Below, piece by piece: positions 42,310 to 50,907 of a stretch of 64,000 nt of DNA (positions within the stretch are counted from its first letter, which is position 1; each line of letters opens with the position of its first letter). The notes beneath the pieces are model-generated. The model ran no database searches and had not been told where the DNA came from. It worked only from the letters and a program-made list of their open reading frames with translations. Position numbers and translations under genes: made by a program. Source of the stretch: Clostridium_AM sp900759715. GTDB taxonomy: Bacteria; Bacillota; Clostridia; Clostridiales; Clostridiaceae. The stretch is taken from NCBI GenBank assembly GCA_900759715.1, contig CAAEXF010000044.1:46895-110894 (forward strand), in the 5' to 3' direction.

Positions 42310-43500
42310 ATGCAAGATACACCTAAAGCTAATAGACTGCATATAGCTATTTTCGGTAGAAGAAATGCGGGCAAATCTAGTTTAATAAACTCTTTAACTG
42401 GTCAAGATATTGCTCTTGTATCAAACCTTGCGGGAACAACTACTGATCCTGTATATAAGGCTATGGAGCTTTTACCAATAGGTCCTGTTGTAATTATAGA
42501 TACGGCAGGTCTTGACGACACAGGCGAAATAGGAGAACTTAGAGTAAAGAAAACAAAAGACGTCATGGAAAAAACGGATTTAGCTTTGTTAGTTTTTACA
42601 TCTAACTCCTCTGATTTTTCACTTGAACGTGAATGGTTTGAAGAACTTAAAGAAAGAAAAATTCCTATCATAGGCGTTATAAATAAAATAGACCTAGTTG
42701 ACATGAATGTTGAAGACTTAAAAAGCACTTTTGATATACCTTTTGTAAAGGTTAGTGCAAAGGATAAAAAGAACATAGGAAAACTAAAAGAATTTATACA
42801 AGTTAATGCTCCTATTGATTTTGAAAAATCAACTATAGTAGGAGATATATTAAAGGCTAAGGATAAAGTAATCGTGGTTGCTCCCCAAGATATTCAAGCT
42901 CCTAAAGGAAGGCTTATTCTTCCTCAAGTGCAGGTAATTAGGGATATACTTGATAATGATGCTTTGGCACTTACAGTTAAGGATTCTGAACTTATTGATA
43001 TTCTTCAATCCTTAAACACAAAACCAGATTTAGTAATTACTGATTCTCAAGTATTTAAGAAAGTAAATGAAATAATACCTGGTGATGTTCCTTTAACTTC
43101 TTTTTCTATACTTATGGCTAGATATAAAGGGGATTTGGACATATTAATTAAAGGTGCAAAGGCCATTGATAACTTAAAGCCTAATGATAAGGTTCTAATC
43201 GCAGAAGCTTGCACCCACCATGCTCTTAAAAATGACATTGGAAGAGAAAAACTTCCTAAATGGCTTAAAGAAAGAGTTGGTGGAGAGTTAAATATAACCG
43301 TAAATGCAGGTGTAGATTTCCCAGAGGATTTATCCGACTATAAGCTTATAATTCATTGTGGAGCTTGTATGTTTAATAGAAAACAGTTTATGTCTAGACT
43401 TATAAGAGCCTCGGAGCAAGGTATACCTATAACTAATTATGGGACAGCTATTGCTCACATCAATGGCATCCTTGATAGAGTGACAAAAATATTTTATTAA
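42310..43500 (+). CDS. hydF: [FeFe] hydrogenase H-cluster maturation GTPase HydF
   Basis: HydF is the scaffold that carries the 2Fe precursor to the hydrogenase. It is 396 residues long. The GTPase domain has P-loop GRRNAGKSS (16-24), DTAGLDD and NKID. A dimerisation domain follows, then a 4Fe-4S domain with Cys301-x-His303, Cys350 and Cys353 (CTHH and HCGACMFNRKQ). AGGAGG ribosome site. hydE, hydG and the hydrogenase itself are not in this window. A terminator hairpin at 43527-43572 ends the unit. Confidence 0.96.
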   Translation: MQDTPKANRLHIAIFGRRNAGKSSLINSLTGQDIALVSNLAGTTTDPVYKAMELLPIGPVVIIDTAGLDDTGEIGELRVKKTKDVMEKTDLALLVFTSNSSDFSLEREWFEELKERKIPIIGVINKIDLVDMNVEDLKSTFDIPFVKVSAKDKKNIGKLKEFIQVNAPIDFEKSTIVGDILKAKDKVIVVAPQDIQAPKGRLILPQVQVIRDILDNDALALTVKDSELIDILQSLNTKPDLVITDSQVFKKVNEIIPGDVPLTSFSILMARYKGDLDILIKGAKAIDNLKPNDKVLIAEACTHHALKNDIGREKLPKWLKERVGGELNITVNAGVDFPEDLSDYKLIIHCGACMFNRKQFMSRLIRASEQGIPITNYGTAIAHINGILDRVTKIFY

Positions 43501-43526
43501 TAATATTTAAGAATTAATTTATTATT

Positions 43527-43577
43527 AAAAAGCAGAAATTTACCAATCATAAATTTGGTATTTCTGCTTTTATTTTT
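43527..43577 (+). terminator. Terminator after hydF
   Basis: AAAAAGCAGAAAT and ATTTCTGCTTTT arms with inner ACCAA/TTGGT pairing, then TATTTTT. Confidence 0.85.
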
Positions 43578-43771
43578 AATATATAATAACATAATAATAG
43601 TCAAGTAATAAATTTTTTAAAATTTTTAAAAAAATTTTATGTAACCGATTACGTATTATTTCAATATTTAACGTTTTTCGTTAAAATATATAGGTAGGAA
43701 TAAGCCATTATTAAAAATTTTTTATTTCGATTATATTTAATTATAAGGATATGGAAAGGCGGCCTTATTAT

Positions 43772-44257
43772 ATGAATTTCTCAAAACTATTTAAATTGCA
43801 AGAAAACCTAGATAATCGTATTTTACAACAGAGGGGACTTGATAATAAATCTTTAACTTCAAAGAAAATATTAGCCTTACAGGTAGAAATAGCTGAGCTT
43901 GCAAATGAAACACGATGTTTTAAGTTTTGGAGCGACAAAGGACCTTCAAATAAAAGTATTATTTTAGAGGAATATGTTGATTGCCTTCACTTTATATTAA
44001 CGCTGGGTCTTGAGAAACAATTTAATGATATTGAAGTAGAAATCAGAGATCTTCAATATGACATTACTGCACAATTTTTAAATCTTTATGTAGATATAAA
44101 CGACTTTATAGTTTCTTCTTCTAGAGACCATTACTTAACCCTGTTTGAAGACTTTTTAAGTCTCGGTAAAAGCTTAAGATTTTCTATTGATGAGATTGAA
44201 GAAGCTTATATTGAAAAAAATTCTATTAACCATAAAAGACAGATTGAAGGATATTAA
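43772..44257 (+). CDS. Dimeric dUTP diphosphatase (dUTPase-2 / MazG-like fold)
   Basis: This all-alpha dUTPase hydrolyses dUTP to dUMP and keeps uracil out of DNA. The 161-residue protein shows the metal-binding helix pattern QVEIAELANETRCFKFW followed by LEEYVDCLHFILTLG, with paired Glu and Asp ligands. It is of the dimeric type found in clostridia and phages, not the trimeric Dut. ATG 43772 follows AAAGGCGG; the frame is open to 43751. Single gene with its own terminator. Upstream gap 43578-43771 is AT-rich with no gene. Confidence 0.88.
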   Translation: MNFSKLFKLQENLDNRILQQRGLDNKSLTSKKILALQVEIAELANETRCFKFWSDKGPSNKSIILEEYVDCLHFILTLGLEKQFNDIEVEIRDLQYDITAQFLNLYVDINDFIVSSSRDHYLTLFEDFLSLGKSLRFSIDEIEEAYIEKNSINHKRQIEGY

Positions 44258-44260
44258 AAT

Positions 44261-44293
44261 AAAAAGTCTATGATTCTATATCATAGGCTTTTT
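44261..44293 (+). terminator. Terminator after dUTPase gene
   Basis: AAAAAGTCTATGA paired with TCATAGGCTTTTT. Confidence 0.88.
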
Positions 44294-44357
44294 GCTTTAT
44301 TTCATTAATAATAAGTACATACTATGGTTAAACTAGTTTTGGGAAGGTGATAATTAA

Positions 44358-44789
44358 ATGCTTGGTATAATAACTTCATTAATAGCCGGAATATGTATGA
44401 GTTTTCAGGGAGTTTTCAATACACGTCTCTCCGAAAAAATAGGTTTATGGGAAACTAACGTTATAGTTCAGGCAAGTGGACTATTATTGACAGTAATAGC
44501 AGTACTTATCTTCGGAAATGGTGCTTTTAAAAACATAAAGAATTCTAATAAACTTTATCTCTTAGGTGGAGCTTTAGGAGTTATAATAATATATACTGTT
44601 ATGCAAGGAATTAAGTCTCTTGGACCAACTTGCTCAATTTCAATTATTCTTGTTGCACAACTTACTTCTGCTGCTATAATTGACGCTTTTGGTCTTTTTG
44701 ACTCTACTCAAGTCAAGTTTGGAATGACCAAAATTATTGGAGTTATAGTAATGATAGTAGGTATACTAATATTTAAATATAAGTGTTGA
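44358..44789 (+). CDS. YdcZ/DUF606-family DMT-type membrane transporter
   Basis: This 143-residue protein with four to five hydrophobic helices begins LGIITSLIAGICMSFQGVFNTRLSEKIG. That is the hallmark of the half-size YdcZ (DUF606) members of the drug/metabolite transporter group. They often work as homo- or heterodimers; the substrate is unknown. GGGAAGGTG is the ribosome site. A LysR regulator follows after a terminator, so any regulatory link between them is only possible, not shown. Confidence 0.85.
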   Translation: MLGIITSLIAGICMSFQGVFNTRLSEKIGLWETNVIVQASGLLLTVIAVLIFGNGAFKNIKNSNKLYLLGGALGVIIIYTVMQGIKSLGPTCSISIILVAQLTSAAIIDAFGLFDSTQVKFGMTKIIGVIVMIVGILIFKYKC

Positions 44790-44795
44790 TAAATC

Positions 44796-44826
44796 AAGGC
44801 TGATATGAATCTTCAGCCTTATTTTA
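44796..44826 (+). terminator. Terminator after the YdcZ-family gene
   Basis: AAGGCTGA and TCAGCCTT around a nine-base loop, then ATTTTA. Confidence 0.82.
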
Positions 44827-44902
44827 TTGTTAAAAACTTTTATAAATAATTTTCATTTAATACTGAATTATGCAGCTTAAGAATTATTTATTAGACTATT
44901 TA

Positions 44903-44927
44903 ACAATATACATATATAATATATTGT
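44903..44927. promoter_or_regulatory. Candidate autoregulatory site of the LysR regulator
   Basis: The inverted repeat ACAATATA-N9-TATATTGT has the T-N11-A style symmetry of LysR-family sites and lies 60 bases before the start codon. Confidence 0.45.
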
Positions 44928-44987
44928 GGTTGTTAATTTTATGTTATTATTTTAATAGAGAATATTTTATCTTTGGGGGGTAATTTA

Positions 44988-45878
44988 ATGGATTTTAAGC
45001 AAATAGAAGCCTTTATAAATGTAGCAAAATTTAAAAGTTTTTCTAAAGCAGCAAATTCTAGTTTTTTATCACAGCCAGCAATTAGTTCTCATATAGCAAG
45101 TCTTGAAAAAGAGTTAAGTATTCAGCTTTTTGATAGGACTTCTAAGGAAGTTCTTCTTACACCTGCTGGAGAATCATTTTTAAAATATGCTATAGATATA
45201 TTAAATACCCGTGATAAAGCAATATCACATCTAGCAAACTTCAACGGAAATATTAGCGGGAAACTTAAATTAGCTGCTAGTACTACACCCTGCAATACCA
45301 TTCTTCCTGCCTTACTCAGGCAGTTTCATTTGTTATACCCTGAAGTATCTTTTGATATAGTAGAAAATAATTCTGGTGAAATTATTGAAAATATTATCAA
45401 ATTTGATTACGAGTTAGGTATGGTTGGAGAGCCAATTAATGATGAAAAGGTTAAAAGTTATGAACTTATACAAGATGATCTAGTGGTAATATCCTCTCCT
45501 GAATTAGATGTTCCAGATACAATTAGTGTAGATTCTCTTCTTAAATATACATTCATAATGCGTGAGGAAGGTTCTGCTACACGTAGAACATTTGAAGATG
45601 CTATTCAAAAACATGGACTTGGCATCTCTGCTATAGATGTATGTTTTGAAGTAAATAATTTAGATGCAATATTTCAATGCGTAAAGGAGGGGCTCGGAAT
45701 ATCTGTAGTTTCAAAGCAGATTTCTAAGAACTATTCTAGCATTGGACTTATAAAAGAGAGCTCCATACAAGACCTCTCTTTAAAAAGATCTATTTACCTA
45801 GTTGTGAGTTCTAAGAGAACGCTTACTCCAACTGCTAAAGCTTTTTTTAAGATGTGTAAAGATCAGTTTAAATTTTAA
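44988..45878 (+). CDS. LysR-family transcriptional regulator
   Basis: This 296-residue regulator has an N-terminal winged helix-turn-helix (residues 1-60: FKQIEAFINVAKFKSFSKAAN, then QPAISSHIASLEKEL and LFDRTSKEVLLTPAG). The effector domain from about 90 starts GKLKLAASTTPCNTILP. The closest style is the CysL/CysB-like group, but the effector is not deducible. ATG 44988 is set by GGGGGG upstream. It may act on its own promoter and on an unlinked target, since no divergent gene is present. Confidence 0.92.
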   Translation: MDFKQIEAFINVAKFKSFSKAANSSFLSQPAISSHIASLEKELSIQLFDRTSKEVLLTPAGESFLKYAIDILNTRDKAISHLANFNGNISGKLKLAASTTPCNTILPALLRQFHLLYPEVSFDIVENNSGEIIENIIKFDYELGMVGEPINDEKVKSYELIQDDLVVISSPELDVPDTISVDSLLKYTFIMREEGSATRRTFEDAIQKHGLGISAIDVCFEVNNLDAIFQCVKEGLGISVVSKQISKNYSSIGLIKESSIQDLSLKRSIYLVVSSKRTLTPTAKAFFKMCKDQFKF

Positions 45879-45980
45879 TAATAATCTTTATTATGCTCCT
45901 AAAAATTAATTTTATCTTAGCACATATATTGTAATTTAATATTATAATATATAATGTAATTAATTTTTAAGGAGCTTTAA

Positions 45981-47177
45981 ATGTTTTCTATTAAAAATAA
46001 ATTAGATCCTGATTTGAGGATGGCTATAGATAAAAAATATTATAAGAGCTATAGAGTACTTATTTATTGCAAACACCTGCCAGAAGTTATAGAAAAGAAA
46101 ATTAAATCCTATAAAGGCAACTTAATTCATTTCATTCCTTTTATAAATTGTATATGCGCAATTCTCTCTCCAAATGCTATAGATAGAATATTAGAATTTC
46201 CTCAGGTAAGCTATATCACTTTCGATAGCCTAGCGCTGTTATGCGGAAAAGGCGTACTAGCCTCCAATGGCGTAGTATTCCAAGAAAGATATAAACTTAC
46301 AGGTAAAAATATATGTGTAGGTATAGTAGATAGTGGTGTTTATCCTCACCCGGACCTCTTAAATCCTAAGAATAAAATTAAGGGTTTCATCGATTTGGTA
46401 AACAACCTTAAATATCCCTATGATGATAATGGCCATGGAACTTTTATGAGCGGAATAATATGTGGTACTGGCCACTTATCTAAAGGAGTATATAAAGGTG
46501 TGGCAGAAAATAGTTCCATATATTTAATTAAAGCCTTTAACAGCATAGGAAAAGGGTATGTATCTAATATACTATTTTCAATACAAACTTTGATTGAAAA
46601 TAGCACTGAGTATAATATAAAAGTTATATATCTTCCTTTTGAATTGGCTTCAATTAATTATTTTATCATATCACTATTTTCCAAAATGTTCGACATAGCC
46701 ATAAAAAATAATGTAACTATAGTTGTTCCATCAGGGCATAATGGAAATTCTGAGGGTAGTATTTCTGGTATTGCAACTTTGGAAAATTGTATTGCCGTAG
46801 GAGGTGTCGACACTACTAATAATTCGATAAAGCCATATAAATATTCCTCCTCTGGTCCTTTTGCCAAATTAGAAAAACCAGATTTATCAGCATCTGCTGT
46901 TGATATATGCTCTCTTAATTCAAATACTAAGTATGTCTCAGAAAAAAACGGGATGAAGCTATATCCTCAGTCTTTGGAAAGCCCTTACACTTGCTACAGT
47001 GGGACATCTTGCGCTGCAGCCTATATCAGTGGGATTTGTGCACTTTTATATGAAAACAACCCTGATCTAAGTTTTAAAGATTTAATTTCACTATTAAAAG
47101 TATCCTGCAATCTCAAAGATATGTCCAAGTGGGTTCAAGGAGCAGGCACTATTGACTTAAATAAATTACTTCCTTAG
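45981..47177 (+). CDS. Subtilisin-like serine protease (AprX-like, no signal peptide)
   Basis: This 398-residue S8 protease has the catalytic triad Asp117 (GIVDSGVYPHPDL), His152 (DNGHGTFMSG) and Ser343 (YSGTSCAAA), with Asn of the oxyanion hole in PSGHNG. Residues 1-95 look like an I9-type propeptide or chaperone domain. No signal peptide is seen, so it is probably an intracellular protease like Bacillus AprX. Clostridial Csp-type spore proteases are an alternative reading. GGAGC ribosome site; single gene. Confidence 0.87.
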   Translation: MFSIKNKLDPDLRMAIDKKYYKSYRVLIYCKHLPEVIEKKIKSYKGNLIHFIPFINCICAILSPNAIDRILEFPQVSYITFDSLALLCGKGVLASNGVVFQERYKLTGKNICVGIVDSGVYPHPDLLNPKNKIKGFIDLVNNLKYPYDDNGHGTFMSGIICGTGHLSKGVYKGVAENSSIYLIKAFNSIGKGYVSNILFSIQTLIENSTEYNIKVIYLPFELASINYFIISLFSKMFDIAIKNNVTIVVPSGHNGNSEGSISGIATLENCIAVGGVDTTNNSIKPYKYSSSGPFAKLEKPDLSASAVDICSLNSNTKYVSEKNGMKLYPQSLESPYTCYSGTSCAAAYISGICALLYENNPDLSFKDLISLLKVSCNLKDMSKWVQGAGTIDLNKLLP

Positions 47178-47309
47178 CAGATTAAATATTAATACAAAAT
47201 CATTAAATTTACAAAAACATATTTAAAAAACACTTAACATATGTTAATATATTCTAAAAACTTAGTTAATTTATGTAACTTTGTAAATATAAACTTAGGA
47301 GGTACTATT

Positions 47310-47819
47310 ATGTTAAGTGATAAACTTATGAATGCCATAAATGACCAAATAAACTATGAATTATATTCTGCTAATGTTTACCTTGCAATGCAGTCATATT
47401 TTGCAGCAAATGATTTAGATGGATTTGCTAATTTTTTCAAAGTTCAAATCCAAGAGGAGACTTTTCATGCTAATAAATTTTTTGATTACCTAAGTCAAAT
47501 GGGTGGTAGAGTAATTATTGGTGCTATGCCTGCTCCTCAAAGTGATTTTGAATCCGTATTACATGTGTTTAAGGAAGCTTTAGCTCATGAAAGAACAGTT
47601 ACTCAAAGGGTCTATAATCTAATGGATATTGCTACTGAAGAAAGAGAGCATGCAACTATAAGCTTACTTAAGTGGTTTATAGATGAGCAAGTAGAAGAGG
47701 AGACTAACTTTGGAGGTGTTGTAAAAAGACTTGAAAGAATGGGTGAAGATTCTGCAGCTCTTTATATGCTTGATGCTGAATTAGCATCAAGAGTATTCAC
47801 TCCTCCAACTAATGCATAA
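47310..47819 (+). CDS. ftnA: Ferritin
   Basis: This 169-residue non-haem ferritin forms 24-mers that oxidise and store iron. Ferroxidase ligands appear in NDQINYELYSANVYLAM, QIQEETFHANKFFDYL and ATEEREHATISLLKWFIDEQVEEE. ATG 47310 follows AGGAGG by 8 bases; the upstream in-frame ATG at 47241 has no ribosome site. It would protect the ferredoxin- and hydrogenase-rich cell from free iron and oxygen. A bidirectional terminator follows. Confidence 0.95.
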   Translation: MLSDKLMNAINDQINYELYSANVYLAMQSYFAANDLDGFANFFKVQIQEETFHANKFFDYLSQMGGRVIIGAMPAPQSDFESVLHVFKEALAHERTVTQRVYNLMDIATEEREHATISLLKWFIDEQVEEETNFGGVVKRLERMGEDSAALYMLDAELASRVFTPPTNA

Positions 47820-47837
47820 TTTAAATTTAGAACATAA

Positions 47838-47876
47838 AAAATAAGGCAGATATTCATAAGTATCTGCCTTATTTTT
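47838..47876. terminator. Bidirectional terminator between ferritin and dehydrogenase genes
   Basis: AAAATAAGGCAGATA and TATCTGCCTTATTTT with an eight-base loop between convergent genes; it reaches the dehydrogenase stop codon. Confidence 0.9.
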
Positions 47877-48822
47877 AATAACCTTTATTTATATCTATTA
47901 TATTAACTAGTTTTTCATTTTTCATATATCTTTCCATATTATCATATATCATATCAAATCTTCGAATATTTCTCATCTCAGATATCCATGAATTATGAGG
48001 TGTTATAATTACATTTTCTAAGTTCCATAAAGGACTGTCTGGGTGCAATGGTTCATTTTCCACTACGTCTAAGGCTGCACCATAAATTTTACCTTCATGG
48101 ATGTTTTTTATTAGGTCTTTTTCATTTATTATAGAACCTCTGGCTACATTTACAATGCATACACCTTTCTTCATACATCTGAACTTTTCATCGTCTATTA
48201 AGTGATGTGTCTCTCTTGTGTATGGAATTGTAACAACAACTATATCACTAGCGGATAGCATTTCATTTATGTCTTTTAATCCATAGCATTTATCGAAATG
48301 CTGGACCTGCCTTCCAGCAGTATTTAATCCTAAAATCTTTACATCAAAACCTGATAATCTTTTTGCCGCTTCTTCAGCAATACTTCCTGTTCCTATAAAA
48401 CCTATGGTCTTTCCACAAAGCTCCAAAATAGTAGAATCCATTTTCCACAGTTTGTTCTTTTGATTTTCATATAATCTATGGCTGTGTTTTAAAAGCTCTA
48501 ATATTTTTAGTACAATCCATTCCCCCATTGGTACGCTGTATCCGCCTCTGTTATTAGTTATTATAACATTACTAGTTTTTACATAATCCAATGGTAATTG
48601 ATCTATTCCTGCACTAGATAATTGAATCCACTTCAGCATCTTCATTTTGCTTATATCTAGAGTTTCAAATGGATTATAACATACTAAAACTTCTGTATCC
48701 TTTAGTAATTCACTATAAACAGCATTTTTTTCGTTTATAGTTATAATGTCATATCCTAAGCTCTTAATTTTATTCATATTTTCTTGTCCATAGTCATAAG
48801 TAAATAATGCTTTTATAGTCAT
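47875..48822 (-). CDS. D-2-hydroxyacid dehydrogenase family protein
   Basis: This 315-residue NAD(P)-dependent dehydrogenase has the nucleotide-binding GFIGTGSIAEEAAKRL near residue 140. It also has the active-site Arg/Glu/His set in NVARGSIINEKDL, ALDVVENEPL and VIITPHNSW. It resembles the phosphoglycerate/glyoxylate reductase branch; the substrate is unknown. ATG 48822 follows GAGGTGGAG; the frame is open to 48846. It is separated by a terminator from the acc/fab operon upstream, so it is a unit of its own. Confidence 0.9.
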   Translation of the reverse strand: MTIKALFTYDYGQENMNKIKSLGYDIITINEKNAVYSELLKDTEVLVCYNPFETLDISKMKMLKWIQLSSAGIDQLPLDYVKTSNVIITNNRGGYSVPMGEWIVLKILELLKHSHRLYENQKNKLWKMDSTILELCGKTIGFIGTGSIAEEAAKRLSGFDVKILGLNTAGRQVQHFDKCYGLKDINEMLSASDIVVVTIPYTRETHHLIDDEKFRCMKKGVCIVNVARGSIINEKDLIKNIHEGKIYGAALDVVENEPLHPDSPLWNLENVIITPHNSWISEMRNIRRFDMIYDNMERYMKNEKLVNIIDINKGY

Positions 48823-48843
48823 TTTACTCCACCTCGATTTACC

Positions 48844-48891
48844 CATAAATATAAGGTAGCCTTTAGTACTAAAGACTACCTTATATTTATG
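48844..48891 (-). terminator. Terminator of the fab/acc operon
   Basis: A long near-perfect inverted repeat (CATAAATATAAGGTAG paired with CTACCTTATATTTATG, inner CTTTAG/CTAAAG) lies about 80 bases beyond accA. Confidence 0.85.
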
Positions 48892-48972
48892 TTATATATT
48901 ATATTTTATCATCGCAAACACTTAATTACAATATTTACCTATAACTTGTGCAAATAATAAGTTAAGTATTTA

Positions 48973-49818
48973 TTATTCTATATACTTACCCATAGCTCTA
49001 AATTTATTATATCTCTTTTCTACAAGCTCTTCTAATGGTTGTTTTTTTAACATACTAAAAGATTCTATTAGCTCCTTTTTTATCAATGCAGACATTTTGT
49101 CTACATCCTTATGAGCTCCTCCATTAGGTTCCTTAAGCACCCTGTCAATAATTCCATATTCTTTTAAATCTTTTGCTGTTATCTTCATAATTTCAGCAGC
49201 TTCTTTAGCTCGAGAAGCATCTTTCCACAGTATGCTTGCAAATCCTTCAGGAGATAGTATTGAGTATACAGCATTTTCTAGCATCCATACTTCATCTGAA
49301 ACAGCAAAGGCTAATGCACCACCGCTGCCACCTTCTCCTATAACTATGGTAATGATAGGAGTTTTTAAGCTTGACATTTCTAAAAGATTTCTTGCAATAG
49401 CTTCTCCCTGTCCTCTTTCCTCTGCTCCTGTGCCACAAAATGCACCTTGAGTGTCCACAATACATAGAATAGGTCTATTGAACTTTTCAGCCTGCTTCAT
49501 AAGTCTTAAACCTTTTCTATAACCTTCTGGATGAGGTGATCCAAAATTTCTCTTTATTTTTTCTGCGGTATTTTTTCCCTTTTGATGCGCTATTATAGTT
49601 ATAGGCTCACCATTTAATAAAGCTATCCCGCCAACAACAGCTGGATCGTCACTAAAATATCTATCTCCATGAAACTCCATAAAAGAGCCAAATATCTTCT
49701 CTATATAATCAAGAGCAGTAGGTCTTTCAACCATTCTTGCTAGAGATACTCTTTCCCATGCAGTTTTATTATCAAGTTTTTGAGTTATTATTTTCTGTAC
49801 CTTTTCTAACTTTTCCAT
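48973..49818 (-). CDS. accA: Acetyl-CoA carboxylase carboxyltransferase alpha subunit
   Basis: With AccD this subunit transfers the carboxyl group from carboxybiotin to acetyl-CoA, giving malonyl-CoA for fatty-acid synthesis. The 281-residue protein has the crotonase-fold oxyanion region GEGGSGGALAFAVSD, the family block PHPEGYRKGLRLMKQAEKF, and the AEKIKRNFGSP segment. It is the last gene of the operon, 44 bases after accD, before a strong terminator. It is shorter than the E. coli subunit at the N-terminus, as in other clostridia. Confidence 0.96.
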   Translation of the reverse strand: MEKLEKVQKIITQKLDNKTAWERVSLARMVERPTALDYIEKIFGSFMEFHGDRYFSDDPAVVGGIALLNGEPITIIAHQKGKNTAEKIKRNFGSPHPEGYRKGLRLMKQAEKFNRPILCIVDTQGAFCGTGAEERGQGEAIARNLLEMSSLKTPIITIVIGEGGSGGALAFAVSDEVWMLENAVYSILSPEGFASILWKDASRAKEAAEIMKITAKDLKEYGIIDRVLKEPNGGAHKDVDKMSALIKKELIESFSMLKKQPLEELVEKRYNKFRAMGKYIE

Positions 49819-49862
49819 ATGAGCAGCTTCCTTTCTTTAGAAATATAAATATGCCCAAATAC

Positions 49863-50738
49863 TTATATGCTTCTATTATGAATTACGAGTATTTTCTTTA
49901 GTACACCTTTTAATTCATTTCTAGAAACTATTTTATCTATAAAACCATGCTCTAATAGAAATTCAGCCCTTTGAAAACCTTCAGGTAGCTTTTGTCTTAT
50001 AGTTTGCTCTATAACTCTTTTACCTGCAAATCCAATTAATGCACCTGGTTCAGACAAAATTATATCCCCAAGCATAGCAAAACTTGCAGTAACTCCACCT
50101 GTAGTAGGATCTGTAAGTACAGTAATGTATAGTAGGCCTTCTTTATCAAGCTTACCTAGTGCAGCACTTACCTTAGCCATCTGCATAAGTGAGAACATAC
50201 CTTCCTGCATTCTTGCACCACCAGAAGTAGTGAAAATAATTATTGGTAATTTTAACTCAGTAGCTTTCTCCACAGCTCTAGTGATTTTCTCTCCTACTAC
50301 AGATCCCATACTTCCCATCATGAAGTGGCTATCCATTACACAAATAACTACATTTTCATTACCAATGCATCCTCTTCCAGTTACCACAGCCTCATTCATG
50401 TCTGTATTTTCTCTCATCTTTTTTACTTTTTCTTCATATCCGTTGAACTCTATAGGATTATCAGAAATCATATTTTTATCGAATTCTTCAAAAGTATCCT
50501 TATCTATTATAAATTCTATTCTCTCTCTTGCTGTCATTCTAAAGTGGTGATTACATTGGCTGCACACTTTATTATTTTCTTCTAAGTCATTATTATATAT
50601 TATTTTACCACAACTATCACATTTTACCCACATACCATTAGGAATGCTAGGCTTCTGTTCTAAAGTATCTTCAGCTTTTCTTAATGCTTGTTGACTAACA
50701 GTAATGTATTTAGTTTTCTTGAAGAGATTATTCAACAA
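49863..50738 (-). CDS. accD: Acetyl-CoA carboxylase carboxyltransferase beta subunit
   Basis: This 291-residue partner of AccA has the N-terminal zinc ribbon formed by Cys40, Cys43, Cys59 and Cys62. The crotonase-type core includes FTTSGGARMQEGMFSLMQMAK and DPTTGGVTASFA. The zinc ribbon is thought to bind RNA or the CoA substrate. GGAGGTGAG lies upstream. Between accC and accD lies an unusual 170-base spacer full of hairpins, unlike the short gaps elsewhere in the operon. Confidence 0.96.
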   Translation of the reverse strand: MLNNLFKKTKYITVSQQALRKAEDTLEQKPSIPNGMWVKCDSCGKIIYNNDLEENNKVCSQCNHHFRMTARERIEFIIDKDTFEEFDKNMISDNPIEFNGYEEKVKKMRENTDMNEAVVTGRGCIGNENVVICVMDSHFMMGSMGSVVGEKITRAVEKATELKLPIIIFTTSGGARMQEGMFSLMQMAKVSAALGKLDKEGLLYITVLTDPTTGGVTASFAMLGDIILSEPGALIGFAGKRVIEQTIRQKLPEGFQRAEFLLEHGFIDKIVSRNELKGVLKKILVIHNRSI

Positions 50739-50781
50739 GTTAGCTCACCTCCAGTCAAATTCACAAGGATCTTAGTATGAA

Positions 50782-50878
50782 ACTCCTCTTCGTAAACTCT
50801 GAGGAGTACTCGCTGAGTAAGCGACCATATCAAAATCAGCACTCTGTGTAAGTGACTATCACCAAATCATAGATTTGG
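50782..50878 (-). repeat. Array of four small hairpins between accC and accD
   Basis: Four successive inverted repeats occur: ACTCCTC/GAGGAGT (50782-50807), TCGCT/AGCGA (50810-50824), CACT/AGTG (50840-50854) and CCAAATC/GATTTGG (50862-50878). Three have GTAA in or next to the loop. The spacer encodes no protein. It may be a dispersed repeat or a structure that sets the accC:accD ratio. Confidence 0.55.
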
Positions 50879-50907
50879 GATATCTACTTAAGATTTTGTA
50901 TGTCTGC

